A stretch of DNA of 54,377 bases, from positions 1-54,377 of the forward strand of contig NZ_AJZM02000352.1 of assembly GCF_000272405.2 (NCBI RefSeq). Direction: 5' to 3'. This DNA is from Vibrio tasmaniensis 1F-187. Its GTDB lineage: Bacteria > Pseudomonadota > Gammaproteobacteria > Enterobacterales > Vibrionaceae. A program made the position numbers and the translations under genes. Below are positions 39,011 to 46,577 of this stretch, in pieces. The first letter of the stretch is position 1, and each line of letters starts with the position of its first letter. The notes beneath the pieces are model-generated. The model saw only the letters and a list, made by a program, of their open reading frames with translations, was not told where the DNA came from and did no database searches.

Positions 39011-39038
39011 AAACGCTGCATCCGTGCAGCGTTTTTTT
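39011..39038 (+). terminator. strong terminator after S33 gene
   Basis: AAACGCTGCA pairs with TGCAGCGTTT around TCCG and is followed by further T residues. The minus strand also has TTTTCTTG after the stem, so it can work in both directions. The stem core AACGCTGC recurs at 39514. Confidence 0.92.
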
Positions 39039-39133
39039 ATGTCATCAAACTCTGTTTTACTCAGTATCGTATTGATTACTAAAGCGAGTAAAACAGAGAG
39101 TTTAAGAACCGGGAGGGATAGTTCCTAAACTCA

Positions 39134-39316
39134 TTATGGTTGGATGACGATATCTTGATTTTCAGTAGTCGATAAGCTGGCGCGGTTCTGTTCGATAAGT
39201 TGAGCCGCATAAGAGGGAGTCACAGCTTGAATTTCGCCTTTTGAACGAATAGTTAGTGCTTCCCACGCATGATCACGATATTTGCCTGTTTGTGTATATT
39301 CAATAAGTACTCTCAT
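39134..39316 (-). CDS. small conserved-looking hypothetical protein
   Basis: This 60 aa protein is basic in the middle and has no membrane segment. It begins MRVLIEYTQTGKYRDHAWEA and ends with polar residues. The codon pattern looks genuine, and there is a weak GAAG site eight bases before the ATG. I do not know the family. It lies between a plus-strand terminator and the region upstream of another tiny gene on the same strand. It could encode a stress-type small protein. Confidence 0.5.
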   Translation of the reverse strand: MRVLIEYTQTGKYRDHAWEALTIRSKGEIQAVTPSYAAQLIEQNRASLSTTENQDIVIQP

Positions 39317-39448
39317 GATTCTTCAATCCGATGTGTGGTTAACGTGCTACTAACATTAGCGCCATTGTTGAGGTTGCACACCTGTTAAAAATGGAACATA
39401 AGATTAACCAAATGAGAATGCGTGTAACTTGAAAAACAGACCTAATTG

Positions 39449-39503
39449 AACTTATCTTAACTAACTGTATTTATCGTAACCAACGGTACTTATCGTAAAT
39501 GGC
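39449..39503. repeat. degenerate tandem repeat in small-gene spacer
   Basis: The units AACTTATCTTAACTAACTGT, ATTTATCGTAACCAACGGT and ACTTATCGTAAATGGC lie side by side with a period of 19-20 bases. They sit just before the minus-facing terminator at 39514. Confidence 0.5.
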
Positions 39504-39508
39504 ATCCA

Positions 39509-39535
39509 TAAAAAACGCTGCACAGTGGCAGCGTT
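39509..39535 (-). terminator. terminator for the 75-aa hypothetical gene
   Basis: AACGCTGC and GCAGCGTT pair around a six-base loop. On the minus strand TTTTT follows. It lies 26 bases after the stop at 39561. The stem is almost the same sequence as the terminator at 39011. Confidence 0.85.
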
Positions 39536-39560
39536 AAAGTTGAGAGCGGTTGAAGATTAC

Positions 39561-39788
39561 TTAGCTGTTTTCTAAGCCAACAATCTTGCGTGCAGACATC
39601 ACTGCGCTATCCAAATCGGTCAATCTACCAGCACTTGCTGGACCAAGAACTGATGAATACAAAGCCAACTGCTTCTCAAATGATAAATCTAATTGGTTAT
39701 ATAGATTTTGGCGGATTTGAGCGTGTTGCTGTGGCTTTGCGCTCGACAGACCTTCCAATGTATCGTAGATGAGTGTAGTTGTATCCAT
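39561..39788 (-). CDS. small helical hypothetical protein
   Basis: This 75 aa protein is predicted largely helical, with segments rich in Gln, Leu and Ala (TLEGLSSAKPQQHAQIRQNL, FEKQLALYSSVLG). ATG 39788 was chosen because GAGGA lies seven bases upstream; the frame is open 15 codons further to 39833. No family is recognised. It has its own terminator and stands alone. Confidence 0.6.
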   Translation of the reverse strand: MDTTTLIYDTLEGLSSAKPQQHAQIRQNLYNQLDLSFEKQLALYSSVLGPASAGRLTDLDSAVMSARKIVGLENS

Positions 39789-39950
39789 ATCTGTCCTCTG
39801 CTGCACCTTTATAAAATTTTGCGTATTATGCACCTGGTACTGTATTTGTTCTGCGAGATTGATCGCATTGTGTGCAGCTCTGCTTAATTGTGTAATCAGT
39901 TAGTTATAATTGTGTTGTGGTCTCAATCGTTGAGAGTGTCAGTTTGATAA

Positions 39951-39986
39951 CAATTAAAAGGAGACACGCTGGTCTCCTTTTAATTG
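39951..39986 (-). terminator. terminator of the cbb3-type oxidase operon
   Basis: A perfect 15-bp stem (CAATTAAAAGGAGAC pairing with GTCTCCTTTTAATTG) with a six-base loop lies 65 bases after the ccoP stop. The T-rich descending arm on the minus strand acts as U tract. Confidence 0.85.
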
Positions 39987-40050
39987 ATTAAGCTGTGATA
40001 GAAGTAACGTATTGTGGCTGCTTACCGAGTAAATTGAATACGTACAGAAC

Positions 40051-42207
40051 CTAGCGAATGTTAATGTTCTTATCTCGACTTTCGTACATTTCAGGTGTGG
40101 TGTGTAACCCTCCAGCGTAACCTGCAGCTTCAAGAGTTTCTCTTACCTCTCGAACGTGCTCTGCCGTTACTGGTTCCTCTCTATCTCCAAGGTGCAATCG
40201 CACGAAGGTGATCAACTCAGCCAACCTTTGATCCGACAGCACATCTTCAAAGCTTGCCATTGGCATGAAGTTTCTGTCTTTGTCGAGATAGGTGGGTTGT
40301 AGGCCACGGACGGTTACCGCGATGGTGTTGAATGGATCGCTGTGCATGATGATGCCGTTATTCAACAGAGTAGGGGCGATAGGGTCACGTCCCTTACCAT
40401 CGTCACCATGACAGGCTCCACATGTCTGGCGATACGTGGTGTAAATGTCAGTCGCGTAAGAGTCTTCATCAAACCCTTTGGGCTGCAACGGAACGGCGTC
40501 ACTGCTGATGGTGTTGTTGATGTCACCACTGAGTAGGTAATAGGACATCGACTCGATATCTTCACGCGTCATAAGGCTTAGACTGTTTTTCACTACGTCA
40601 GCCATGCCAGCAAAGGCAGTCCCTTTGTCTGAGTGACCTGTGTGTAAGAAATCAGTCAGTGTCGCTTCATCCCAACCATCGACATAAAGTTCGTTGGCCG
40701 TGATATCGGGCGCATTCCAACCGTCAATCAGGTTACCTTGGAAAATACGTTCAGGTATCAGAGCTTGAGCAATGTTTCGCGGGGTGTGGCACTCAGAGCA
40801 GTGTCCAAGACCAGCAACCCAATATTTCCCTTGTTGCCATTTCTCAACGTTTTCGACTTCCGTTTTAAGCTCTTCGGGCACTTGATAGTCAATCGGGTCG
40901 GTATCCATGAACACAATGTTCCACCCGAGCAGACCTAGACGTATATTCGATGGGAACATCATGCTGTTGTCGTCATTGCGGCGAGGCACCGCGGTGATTG
41001 ACTGCATGTATTCCCACAAATCGAGCATGTCTTGGTCGGTGAGGTATTGATAAGAGGTGTAAGGCATTGCAGGGTACAGGTAACCATTCTTACCTTTACC
41101 TGCAACTAACGCGGCTCGGAAATCATCAAAATCGTAAGTACCAATACCTTCCGTTGTGTGGGGGGTAATATTGGTTGAATATACGGTGCCGAAAGGGGTC
41201 ACAAACGGCAGGCCGCCAGCAAAAGGTTCGCCACCTTCGGCACTATGACACGCGACACAGTCACCGGCATAAGCGAGGTATTCACCACGCTCAACAGACT
41301 GAGCTTCTAGGTTCGCGAGTCTTTGCTGCTGCTCTGAGCCCGCATGTCGAATGTAAGCACCCAGTGCGAGTATCTCGTTTTCCGTAAGCTGTATATCAAA
41401 CGCAGGCATCAGGTTGTTCAAGCCTTTGTTGATAGTGTGCTGAATCTCTTCAATACTGCCGCCATGCAGCCAAATATCGTCGGAAAGATCAGGGACGCCG
41501 ATCGCCGGATTCGCGACAGAACCATCGGCGTGACAAGACGAACAGTATTTTGCAAACAGCTCTTTGCCGACTTTGACTTTCACCTCTGGAACATCGGTAT
41601 GGCGTTGATTGAGCGAAGCTAAGTAGTAAGAAACCTTAGCCACTTCATCGGGGCGCATTATCTCGCTCCAACCCGGCATCGCGCCATTTCGCCCTTTGGC
41701 GATCGAATGAATGATCGCTTCATCACTACCACCATATAGCCATTCTTGGTCAATAAGGTTAGGGAAGTGTTTCTGACCTTGAGCGTTATCGCGGTGACAA
41801 GCCGCGCAGTGAGTTTGGAACAAGATTTGTCCGCTGTTTACTATTTCGGGTATGCCAGACAATCCTTCGAGGGAGGTTTCCGTTGTTTGAGAGAATTGCT
41901 CGTTTAACGTTGTGCTGGGTGAGCTGAGTTTGTCGTCACTTTGCTTCCAATCGACTAACCCTTCCCATTCACCAAGCCCGGGGTAGAGCACCAAATAACC
42001 AGCAGCCAATAGAAAGGCAATAGCATAGCTAACAAAGAGTAGTTTTGGCGGTGGTGCATCTTTTTCTTCAATCCCATCAAAAGTGCCCAAGGTGTGGTCT
42101 TGATCGGCTTGGTGATTGCTACGCCAATATTCAACGACAACAGACACCATCAGAATAAAGAAGATTAAGGTTAAAATTACCGCCCATAGATTCCAAAATG
42201 CACTCAT
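40051..42207 (-). CDS. ccoP: pentahaem CcoP fused to triheme dehydrogenase-type cytochrome c
   Basis: This 718 aa protein is more than twice the usual CcoP length. Residues 1-75 contain two membrane helices (about 6-25 and 56-75). About 115-290 is the CcoP diheme region with CAACH (134-138) and CSSCH (222-226). About 300-700 has three more sites: CVACH (317-321), CSECH (470-474) and CGACH (596-600). The third-domain motif FAGGLPFVTPFGTVYSTNITP and the following LYPAMPYTSYQ are typical of the triheme cytochrome subunit of periplasmic alcohol, gluconate and sorbitol dehydrogenases. The protein therefore appears to join the electron-entry subunit of a quinoprotein/flavoprotein dehydrogenase to the oxidase. 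ATG overlaps the ccoO stop by four bases. The open frame is continuous, without a sign of frameshift. Confidence 0.9.
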   Translation of the reverse strand: MSAFWNLWAVILTLIFFILMVSVVVEYWRSNHQADQDHTLGTFDGIEEKDAPPPKLLFVSYAIAFLLAAGYLVLYPGLGEWEGLVDWKQSDDKLSSPSTTLNEQFSQTTETSLEGLSGIPEIVNSGQILFQTHCAACHRDNAQGQKHFPNLIDQEWLYGGSDEAIIHSIAKGRNGAMPGWSEIMRPDEVAKVSYYLASLNQRHTDVPEVKVKVGKELFAKYCSSCHADGSVANPAIGVPDLSDDIWLHGGSIEEIQHTINKGLNNLMPAFDIQLTENEILALGAYIRHAGSEQQQRLANLEAQSVERGEYLAYAGDCVACHSAEGGEPFAGGLPFVTPFGTVYSTNITPHTTEGIGTYDFDDFRAALVAGKGKNGYLYPAMPYTSYQYLTDQDMLDLWEYMQSITAVPRRNDDNSMMFPSNIRLGLLGWNIVFMDTDPIDYQVPEELKTEVENVEKWQQGKYWVAGLGHCSECHTPRNIAQALIPERIFQGNLIDGWNAPDITANELYVDGWDEATLTDFLHTGHSDKGTAFAGMADVVKNSLSLMTREDIESMSYYLLSGDINNTISSDAVPLQPKGFDEDSYATDIYTTYRQTCGACHGDDGKGRDPIAPTLLNNGIIMHSDPFNTIAVTVRGLQPTYLDKDRNFMPMASFEDVLSDQRLAELITFVRLHLGDREEPVTAEHVREVRETLEAAGYAGGLHTTPEMYESRDKNINIR

Positions 42208-42818
42208 TGTGATACCTCCTGTGACGTATCTTTACCAAGGCTTTGTAGATAGCGGATCAGAGCTTCACCTTTGGTTTTCCCTCTTACTTGTAATCGGGCG
42301 TCACCTATTTCTTGGTCAGTATAAGGAACGCCAAGTATGCGGAGGGTTTCCATTTTGTCGCTTATGTCGTCGCCAGACAGAGTCTGTTCAAATAACCAAG
42401 GGTAGGCGGGCATGATCGATGTCGGTACGACTTTTCGAGGGTCAATTAAGTGAATAGCATGCCACTGGTCAGAATACTTTCTCCCTAAATTAGTGAGGTC
42501 CGGACCCGTGCGCTTAGAACCCCACAAGTTAGGAAATTCATAGATGTCGTCTGCTTCTTTGTTTGGGCGACCATTACGTTTCACTTCTGGTTCTAGAGGG
42601 CGAACCATTTGTGTGTGACACACATGACAGCCTTCACTGATGTAAATGTCTCGTCCTGCCAACTCAAGAGGTGTGAGTGGCATCGCTAAGCTGCCTTTGG
42701 CAATATCGTCTCCACGGACAATGCTAGGCACTACCCAAACCAACAGAGAGAAGGAAGCGACGACAACGGTGGTCAAAATTAAAATGACGATTGAATGTGT
42801 AAAGTCTTTACTCATCAT
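42204..42818 (-). CDS. ccoO: cbb3-type cytochrome c oxidase subunit II
   Basis: This 204 aa protein is a monohaem membrane-anchored cytochrome c that passes electrons to CcoN. An N-terminal helix (about 10-32) anchors it. The haem site is CHVCH (64-68) in GCHVCHTQM, followed by the conserved RTGPDLTNLGRKYSDQWH and PTSIMPAYPWL, whose Met is the probable axial ligand. It begins directly after ccoN and overlaps ccoP. Confidence 0.95.
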   Translation of the reverse strand: MMSKDFTHSIVILILTTVVVASFSLLVWVVPSIVRGDDIAKGSLAMPLTPLELAGRDIYISEGCHVCHTQMVRPLEPEVKRNGRPNKEADDIYEFPNLWGSKRTGPDLTNLGRKYSDQWHAIHLIDPRKVVPTSIMPAYPWLFEQTLSGDDISDKMETLRILGVPYTDQEIGDARLQVRGKTKGEALIRYLQSLGKDTSQEVSQ

Positions 42819-44243
42819 TTAAGCTCCCTCATTAACGGCGTGTTTAGCGTTATGTACTACTGGCATACGAACGGTTTTAAATAAGTTAAATGCCATTAGG
42901 AATAAACCGAGAACAAACAGCGCACCACCAAAGAATCGTAAGAACAACCAAGGTGCTTTAAAGTCCATAGCCTCTACAAAGCTGTATATCAGTTCGCCAT
43001 TTTCATTTTGAGCGAGCCACATATAACCTTCACCGATACCCGCGACCCAAAGCGCAATCGCATAAATGGCGACGCCAGCATGAGCAAGCCAGAAGTGCCA
43101 CTTAATCAGTCGTCGTGACCAAAGATCGGTTTGGCCCCATAGGCGCGGAATGAAGTAGTAAAAAACCGCTATTCCTGACATTCCCACCCATCCGAGTGCT
43201 GCGGAATGTACGTGGCCGATTATCCATTCGGTGTTGTGTGCCACCATGTTGAACCAGCGAATAGCAAGTAACGGGCCTTCGAATGTTGCCAAGCAGTAGT
43301 AAAGAATTGCTGAGAAAAAGAATAAAAGAATGTAGTCGGACTTCAGCTTTTCTTTGTTTTGTAGAAGGGTCATTGCGCTATTGAAAGCACCCGCCCAGGA
43401 AGGGAGCCACAGGATCAATGACATCACGATTCCGATGTTCTGAATCCAGATGGGAACGGAAGAGTAGACTAAGTGGTGCGTTCCGGCCCAGGTGTAAAAG
43501 CCGACCAACCCCCAGAAATGGATCACAGACAAGCGGTACGAGTAGATAGGTCGGTCCGCTGCTTTGGGTATGAAATAGTAATTCATACCAATCACACCAG
43601 CGGTCAGTAAGAAACCAACGGCATTATGTCCCCACCACCATTGAACAATCGCATCTTGAGCGCCTGCAAACACAGAGTAGGACTTCATCGCCGATACTGG
43701 CATCGCGAGGTTATTCACAATGAAAATCATGGCAACAACGATAATGAATGCTGCGAAGAACCAGTTAGCGACGAAGATATGGCTGACTTTACGCTTAGCA
43801 AGGGTGCCAAAGAACAACACTGCATAGAGCACCCACACCAGTACAATCATTAAGTCGATTGGCCATTCAAGTTCCGCATACTCTTTTGAGCTGGTGTGGC
43901 CCCCAGGCAAGGAGATGACCGCGAGTAGTAGAATAAATTGCCATCCCCAAAAGACCATCCACGACAGGCTTTTATTGAACAGTTCGCAATGGCCAGTTCG
44001 TTGGGCAATATAGAGTGAAGTCCCCATTAGAATATTCACCACAAACCCATAAATAACGCCTGAGGTATGCAGAGGGCGAAGACGACCAAATTGGAAATAT
44101 TGAGAATCGAAATTGAGCACAGGCCAATATAATTGAGCGGCGAGGATCACGCCGATGATCATCCCCACAATCGCCCAAATTAAAGAGGCGATGATAAAGT
44201 ACTTCACAACCTTAATGCTGTACTGCGTTGTCACTTGTTCCAT
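42819..44243 (-). CDS. ccoN: cbb3-type cytochrome c oxidase subunit I
   Basis: This catalytic subunit reduces oxygen to water. The 474 aa product has twelve expected helices and the metal ligands: His59 in LHTSGVIYGF, CuB ligands His206 (WWWGHNAVGF) and His256/His257 (GTHHLVY), and His344/His346 (IIGHVHSAALGW) for the two haems. The YSYRLS segment with Tyr236 corresponds to the cbb3-specific helix-7 tyrosine that crosslinks to a CuB histidine. The operon lacks CcoQ and the CcoGHIS maturation genes, so maturation must be supplied elsewhere. Confidence 0.96.
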   Translation of the reverse strand: MEQVTTQYSIKVVKYFIIASLIWAIVGMIIGVILAAQLYWPVLNFDSQYFQFGRLRPLHTSGVIYGFVVNILMGTSLYIAQRTGHCELFNKSLSWMVFWGWQFILLLAVISLPGGHTSSKEYAELEWPIDLMIVLVWVLYAVLFFGTLAKRKVSHIFVANWFFAAFIIVVAMIFIVNNLAMPVSAMKSYSVFAGAQDAIVQWWWGHNAVGFLLTAGVIGMNYYFIPKAADRPIYSYRLSVIHFWGLVGFYTWAGTHHLVYSSVPIWIQNIGIVMSLILWLPSWAGAFNSAMTLLQNKEKLKSDYILLFFFSAILYYCLATFEGPLLAIRWFNMVAHNTEWIIGHVHSAALGWVGMSGIAVFYYFIPRLWGQTDLWSRRLIKWHFWLAHAGVAIYAIALWVAGIGEGYMWLAQNENGELIYSFVEAMDFKAPWLFLRFFGGALFVLGLFLMAFNLFKTVRMPVVHNAKHAVNEGA

Positions 44244-44258
44244 AACAAGGCTCCTTGC

Positions 44259-44654
44259 CTACAGTTTTGATTTGCTGTCTGTTTTTGAGTCGCTAACTGA
44301 ACTTGATTCCTTGCCGAGCATTGAATAGAAGTAGGAGATATCTCGGATGTCTTGATCTGAAAGTGTGTCGGCTTGTTGCTGCATGAGAATCGCCAAACCA
44401 CTGGTTCTTTCCCTTGTCTGATAATCTTTCAGTGAAGATATGAGGTATCCCACTTTTTGACCGCGAAGGTTCGGGTAAGGGTCTTGTGTTGAGATACCAT
44501 CAACGCCATGACAGGTCATACACACCTTGGCTTTTTGTTTTCCTAACTCGAACTGCTCGTCGTTGGATTCTGCGTAAACTGGATTCATGACAGCCGTCAT
44601 TAGCAGAATGGAAAGTGCGGTTATGGGGTTAAACCTTAGCTTATTTAATCTCAT
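44259..44654 (-). CDS. periplasmic monohaem cytochrome c
   Basis: This 131 aa protein has a signal peptide (about 1-28, VYA cleavage) and one CMTCH haem site (45-49), with a likely distal Met near ILMQQQ. It resembles half of a cytochrome c4 or class I cytochrome c55x (GVDGISTQDPYPNLRGQ, DIRDISYFYS). It is first in the operon, 15 bases before ccoN, and is the likely soluble donor or shuttle for this oxidase. The C-terminal tail is Ser/Lys-rich and probably disordered. Confidence 0.92.
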   Translation of the reverse strand: MRLNKLRFNPITALSILLMTAVMNPVYAESNDEQFELGKQKAKVCMTCHGVDGISTQDPYPNLRGQKVGYLISSLKDYQTRERTSGLAILMQQQADTLSDQDIRDISYFYSMLGKESSSVSDSKTDSKSKL

Positions 44655-45033
44655 TACGTATTCCCTTATCGAAGAAAAGAGCGAGTGCTTGATGACCCTC
44701 AGAAAACACTCAGCTTGGTGTAAAGGTTATGCATGCATAAGCGTTCTCGCTACTTACTGACTCATATTTATTGTCAATTTTGTTAGTCAGTACGTATTCA
44801 GTGGCAAGATTGGATTACTCATTGCCTTTAAAAAGCAGGGATTACTGGTATGAACGCTAATTAAAGTCTTATTTAGATAAGGGGAAGGTATTGTTCGCAC
44901 CTGGTTACAGGAATGAAACATTATTTGAGAAAGATTCGAACTGCATCATTGAGAAAATAGGCAATGTCTAAGCAAGTCAAATGACCAATATGAACTAGAC
45001 TCAAATTAGTGACCTTTTAAAATGGAGTTTAAA
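44655..45033. promoter_or_regulatory. divergent promoter region of the oxidase operon
   Basis: About 380 bases separate the cytochrome gene from the sensor gene at 45034. Two palindromes are visible: TTATGCATGCATAA (44727-44740, perfect 14-bp) and TACTGACT-N22-AGTCAGTA (44755-44792, perfect 8-bp arms). No convincing FNR box (TTGAT-N4-ATCAA) was found, which is odd for a cbb3-type operon. No coding frame is seen. Confidence 0.5.
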
Positions 45034-45489
45034 ATGAGAGCTGCACTTCTGTTTATACTTTCACTGTGTTCATTTTCTATTTTTGCAGCATCGGAACTGA
45101 CAATATTCGATCACTTAGGGCAAAAACATCAATTCAGTCGAGAACAGCTGTTATTGCTTCCTCAAAAAGAAATCACCACGTCATTACCTTGGCTGGATGG
45201 AGAATTGGTTTATAGTGGTGTGGCCTTACAAACGGTGCTTGAAACTATGGATTTACCCATGGCCTCGCAGGTAACTTTTGTTGCACTAAACGACTATAAA
45301 ATAGCGGTGCCCAAAGAAGACTTTTACGACTACCAGCCGATCATTGCGATTAAACAAAACGGCCAATTTATGTCAGTCAGAGAAAAAGGCCCGTACTGGT
45401 TGATATATCCACTTTCTTCGACTCCAGACATTGATAACACTGACTTCCATGCCAAGATGATCTGGCAGATACGCGATATTCATTTGTAA
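45034..45489 (+). CDS. secreted SUOX-fold (molybdopterin-binding-like) protein without molybdenum cysteine
   Basis: The 151 aa product has a signal peptide (about 1-19, FAA cleavage). Its small domain resembles the oxidoreductase molybdopterin-binding fold (WLDGELVYSGVALQTVLE, VTFVALNDYKIAVPKEDF, GPYWLIYPLSS). The mature chain contains no cysteine, so it cannot hold Mo through the usual Cys and is probably a binding or sensing pseudo-enzyme. ATG 45034 is chosen because GGAG lies six bases upstream; ATG 45022 is in frame. It is nine bases before the membrane GGDEF-type gene, suggesting a sensor-output pair. Confidence 0.8.
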   Translation: MRAALLFILSLCSFSIFAASELTIFDHLGQKHQFSREQLLLLPQKEITTSLPWLDGELVYSGVALQTVLETMDLPMASQVTFVALNDYKIAVPKEDFYDYQPIIAIKQNGQFMSVREKGPYWLIYPLSSTPDIDNTDFHAKMIWQIRDIHL

Positions 45490-45498
45490 GGATTTAGT

Positions 45499-46524
45499 AT
45501 GAAAAAGCTGTTGTCATTGACTGCAATTAAAGTCGTCGTGTTATCTTTAGCGGCAGTGGTACTCACCATTAATATCTACAGTGTGACCCGCATTAACGAT
45601 ATCAATAAGAGTTTTTCCACCCGACAAAATGAGGCAACGTGGTTCGTTTTTCAATTGGTGAAAGAATACGCCAATTTCTTGATGGTAAGCCGTTCTGAAA
45701 CTATTGATTATGATGAGTTATGGTTAGCGTACGATATTACGTGGAGCCGGTTTGACATATTAATTAACAGTACTGAGTCCTCCAATTTCATCAAGTCAGC
45801 AAACTTTAAACCTTATTTTAGTGCGGAATTTGACAAATTTAAGAGCTTGGAATCCTCAATTAAACTGGTCAGTCAAGGGTTGTTGCCCAAGGAATCTCTG
45901 CAGAAAAAAGTCGATATTTGCTACCACACACTCGTCGATTTTATTAATGACAAGTTTCGATTACAAAGCCCTGTGATTGAAGAAAACACCTCAATGGTTG
46001 ATAACTTGGTTACTGTTCATCGGATCAGTAGCGTTTTTCTTGTTGGCATCTTGTTATTGACTGGGATTATTTTTTATATGGATTTTTCTATTAAAAGAAA
46101 GCTCTACTCTACGGATTTTATTACAGGATTTCGCAATCGAATTTCGTTGATGAAATTTGTTAAGAATAGCTACTCGAAGGACAAAAACTTTGATCTCTAT
46201 TTTGTCCGAATCAGAAATCTTACCGAGATTAATCAAAAATATGGCCTTGAATATGGGGACCTTGTGGTGAGCTCGGCTGCTAAGTCTTTGACCACCAAGA
46301 TCCCTGAAAGCACCATTTCGTTCCGTAGCAGTGGAAGCCAGTTCTTATTCTTCATTCCTGATCATTTGTACGCGAGTGATGAAATTCAGGACAAGTTTAA
46401 CGACGTCCTTAGTGATTACATCTCTGCAGGTAACTTAGAATTGATGATTGACGCCGTAGTGAGGCACAAGAAGAACATAAGCTCTAAAGACATGATGGAG
46501 CTGTTGACCTCGATGCAAGGCTAA
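45499..46524 (+). CDS. membrane protein with degenerate GGDEF domain
   Basis: The 341 aa product has two membrane helices (about 7-27 and 176-194) flanking a periplasmic helical region of about 150 residues, then a GGDEF-like domain (about 200-335; TDFITGFRNRISLMKF, FVRIRNLTEINQKYG). The signature motif reads S-G-S-Q-F (278-282) instead of GGDEF, so cyclase activity is unlikely; it may bind GTP or c-di-GMP, or act by protein contact. It is co-transcribed with the secreted SUOX-fold gene, which is a plausible periplasmic ligand partner. It is convergent with the MbaA-like gene. Confidence 0.88.
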   Translation: MKKLLSLTAIKVVVLSLAAVVLTINIYSVTRINDINKSFSTRQNEATWFVFQLVKEYANFLMVSRSETIDYDELWLAYDITWSRFDILINSTESSNFIKSANFKPYFSAEFDKFKSLESSIKLVSQGLLPKESLQKKVDICYHTLVDFINDKFRLQSPVIEENTSMVDNLVTVHRISSVFLVGILLLTGIIFYMDFSIKRKLYSTDFITGFRNRISLMKFVKNSYSKDKNFDLYFVRIRNLTEINQKYGLEYGDLVVSSAAKSLTTKIPESTISFRSSGSQFLFFIPDHLYASDEIQDKFNDVLSDYISAGNLELMIDAVVRHKKNISSKDMMELLTSMQG

Positions 46525-46577
46525 GCATCTAAAAGGTTTGGTCGTGGTTATTAACTAGTCATGCTTTCAAGATACGA

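Noticed and set aside
40051..42207. CcoP fusion as an assembly or frameshift artefact
   Set aside because: The frame is continuous through all five haem domains, with coding-like composition and a four-base overlap with ccoO; no duplicated or broken junction is visible.
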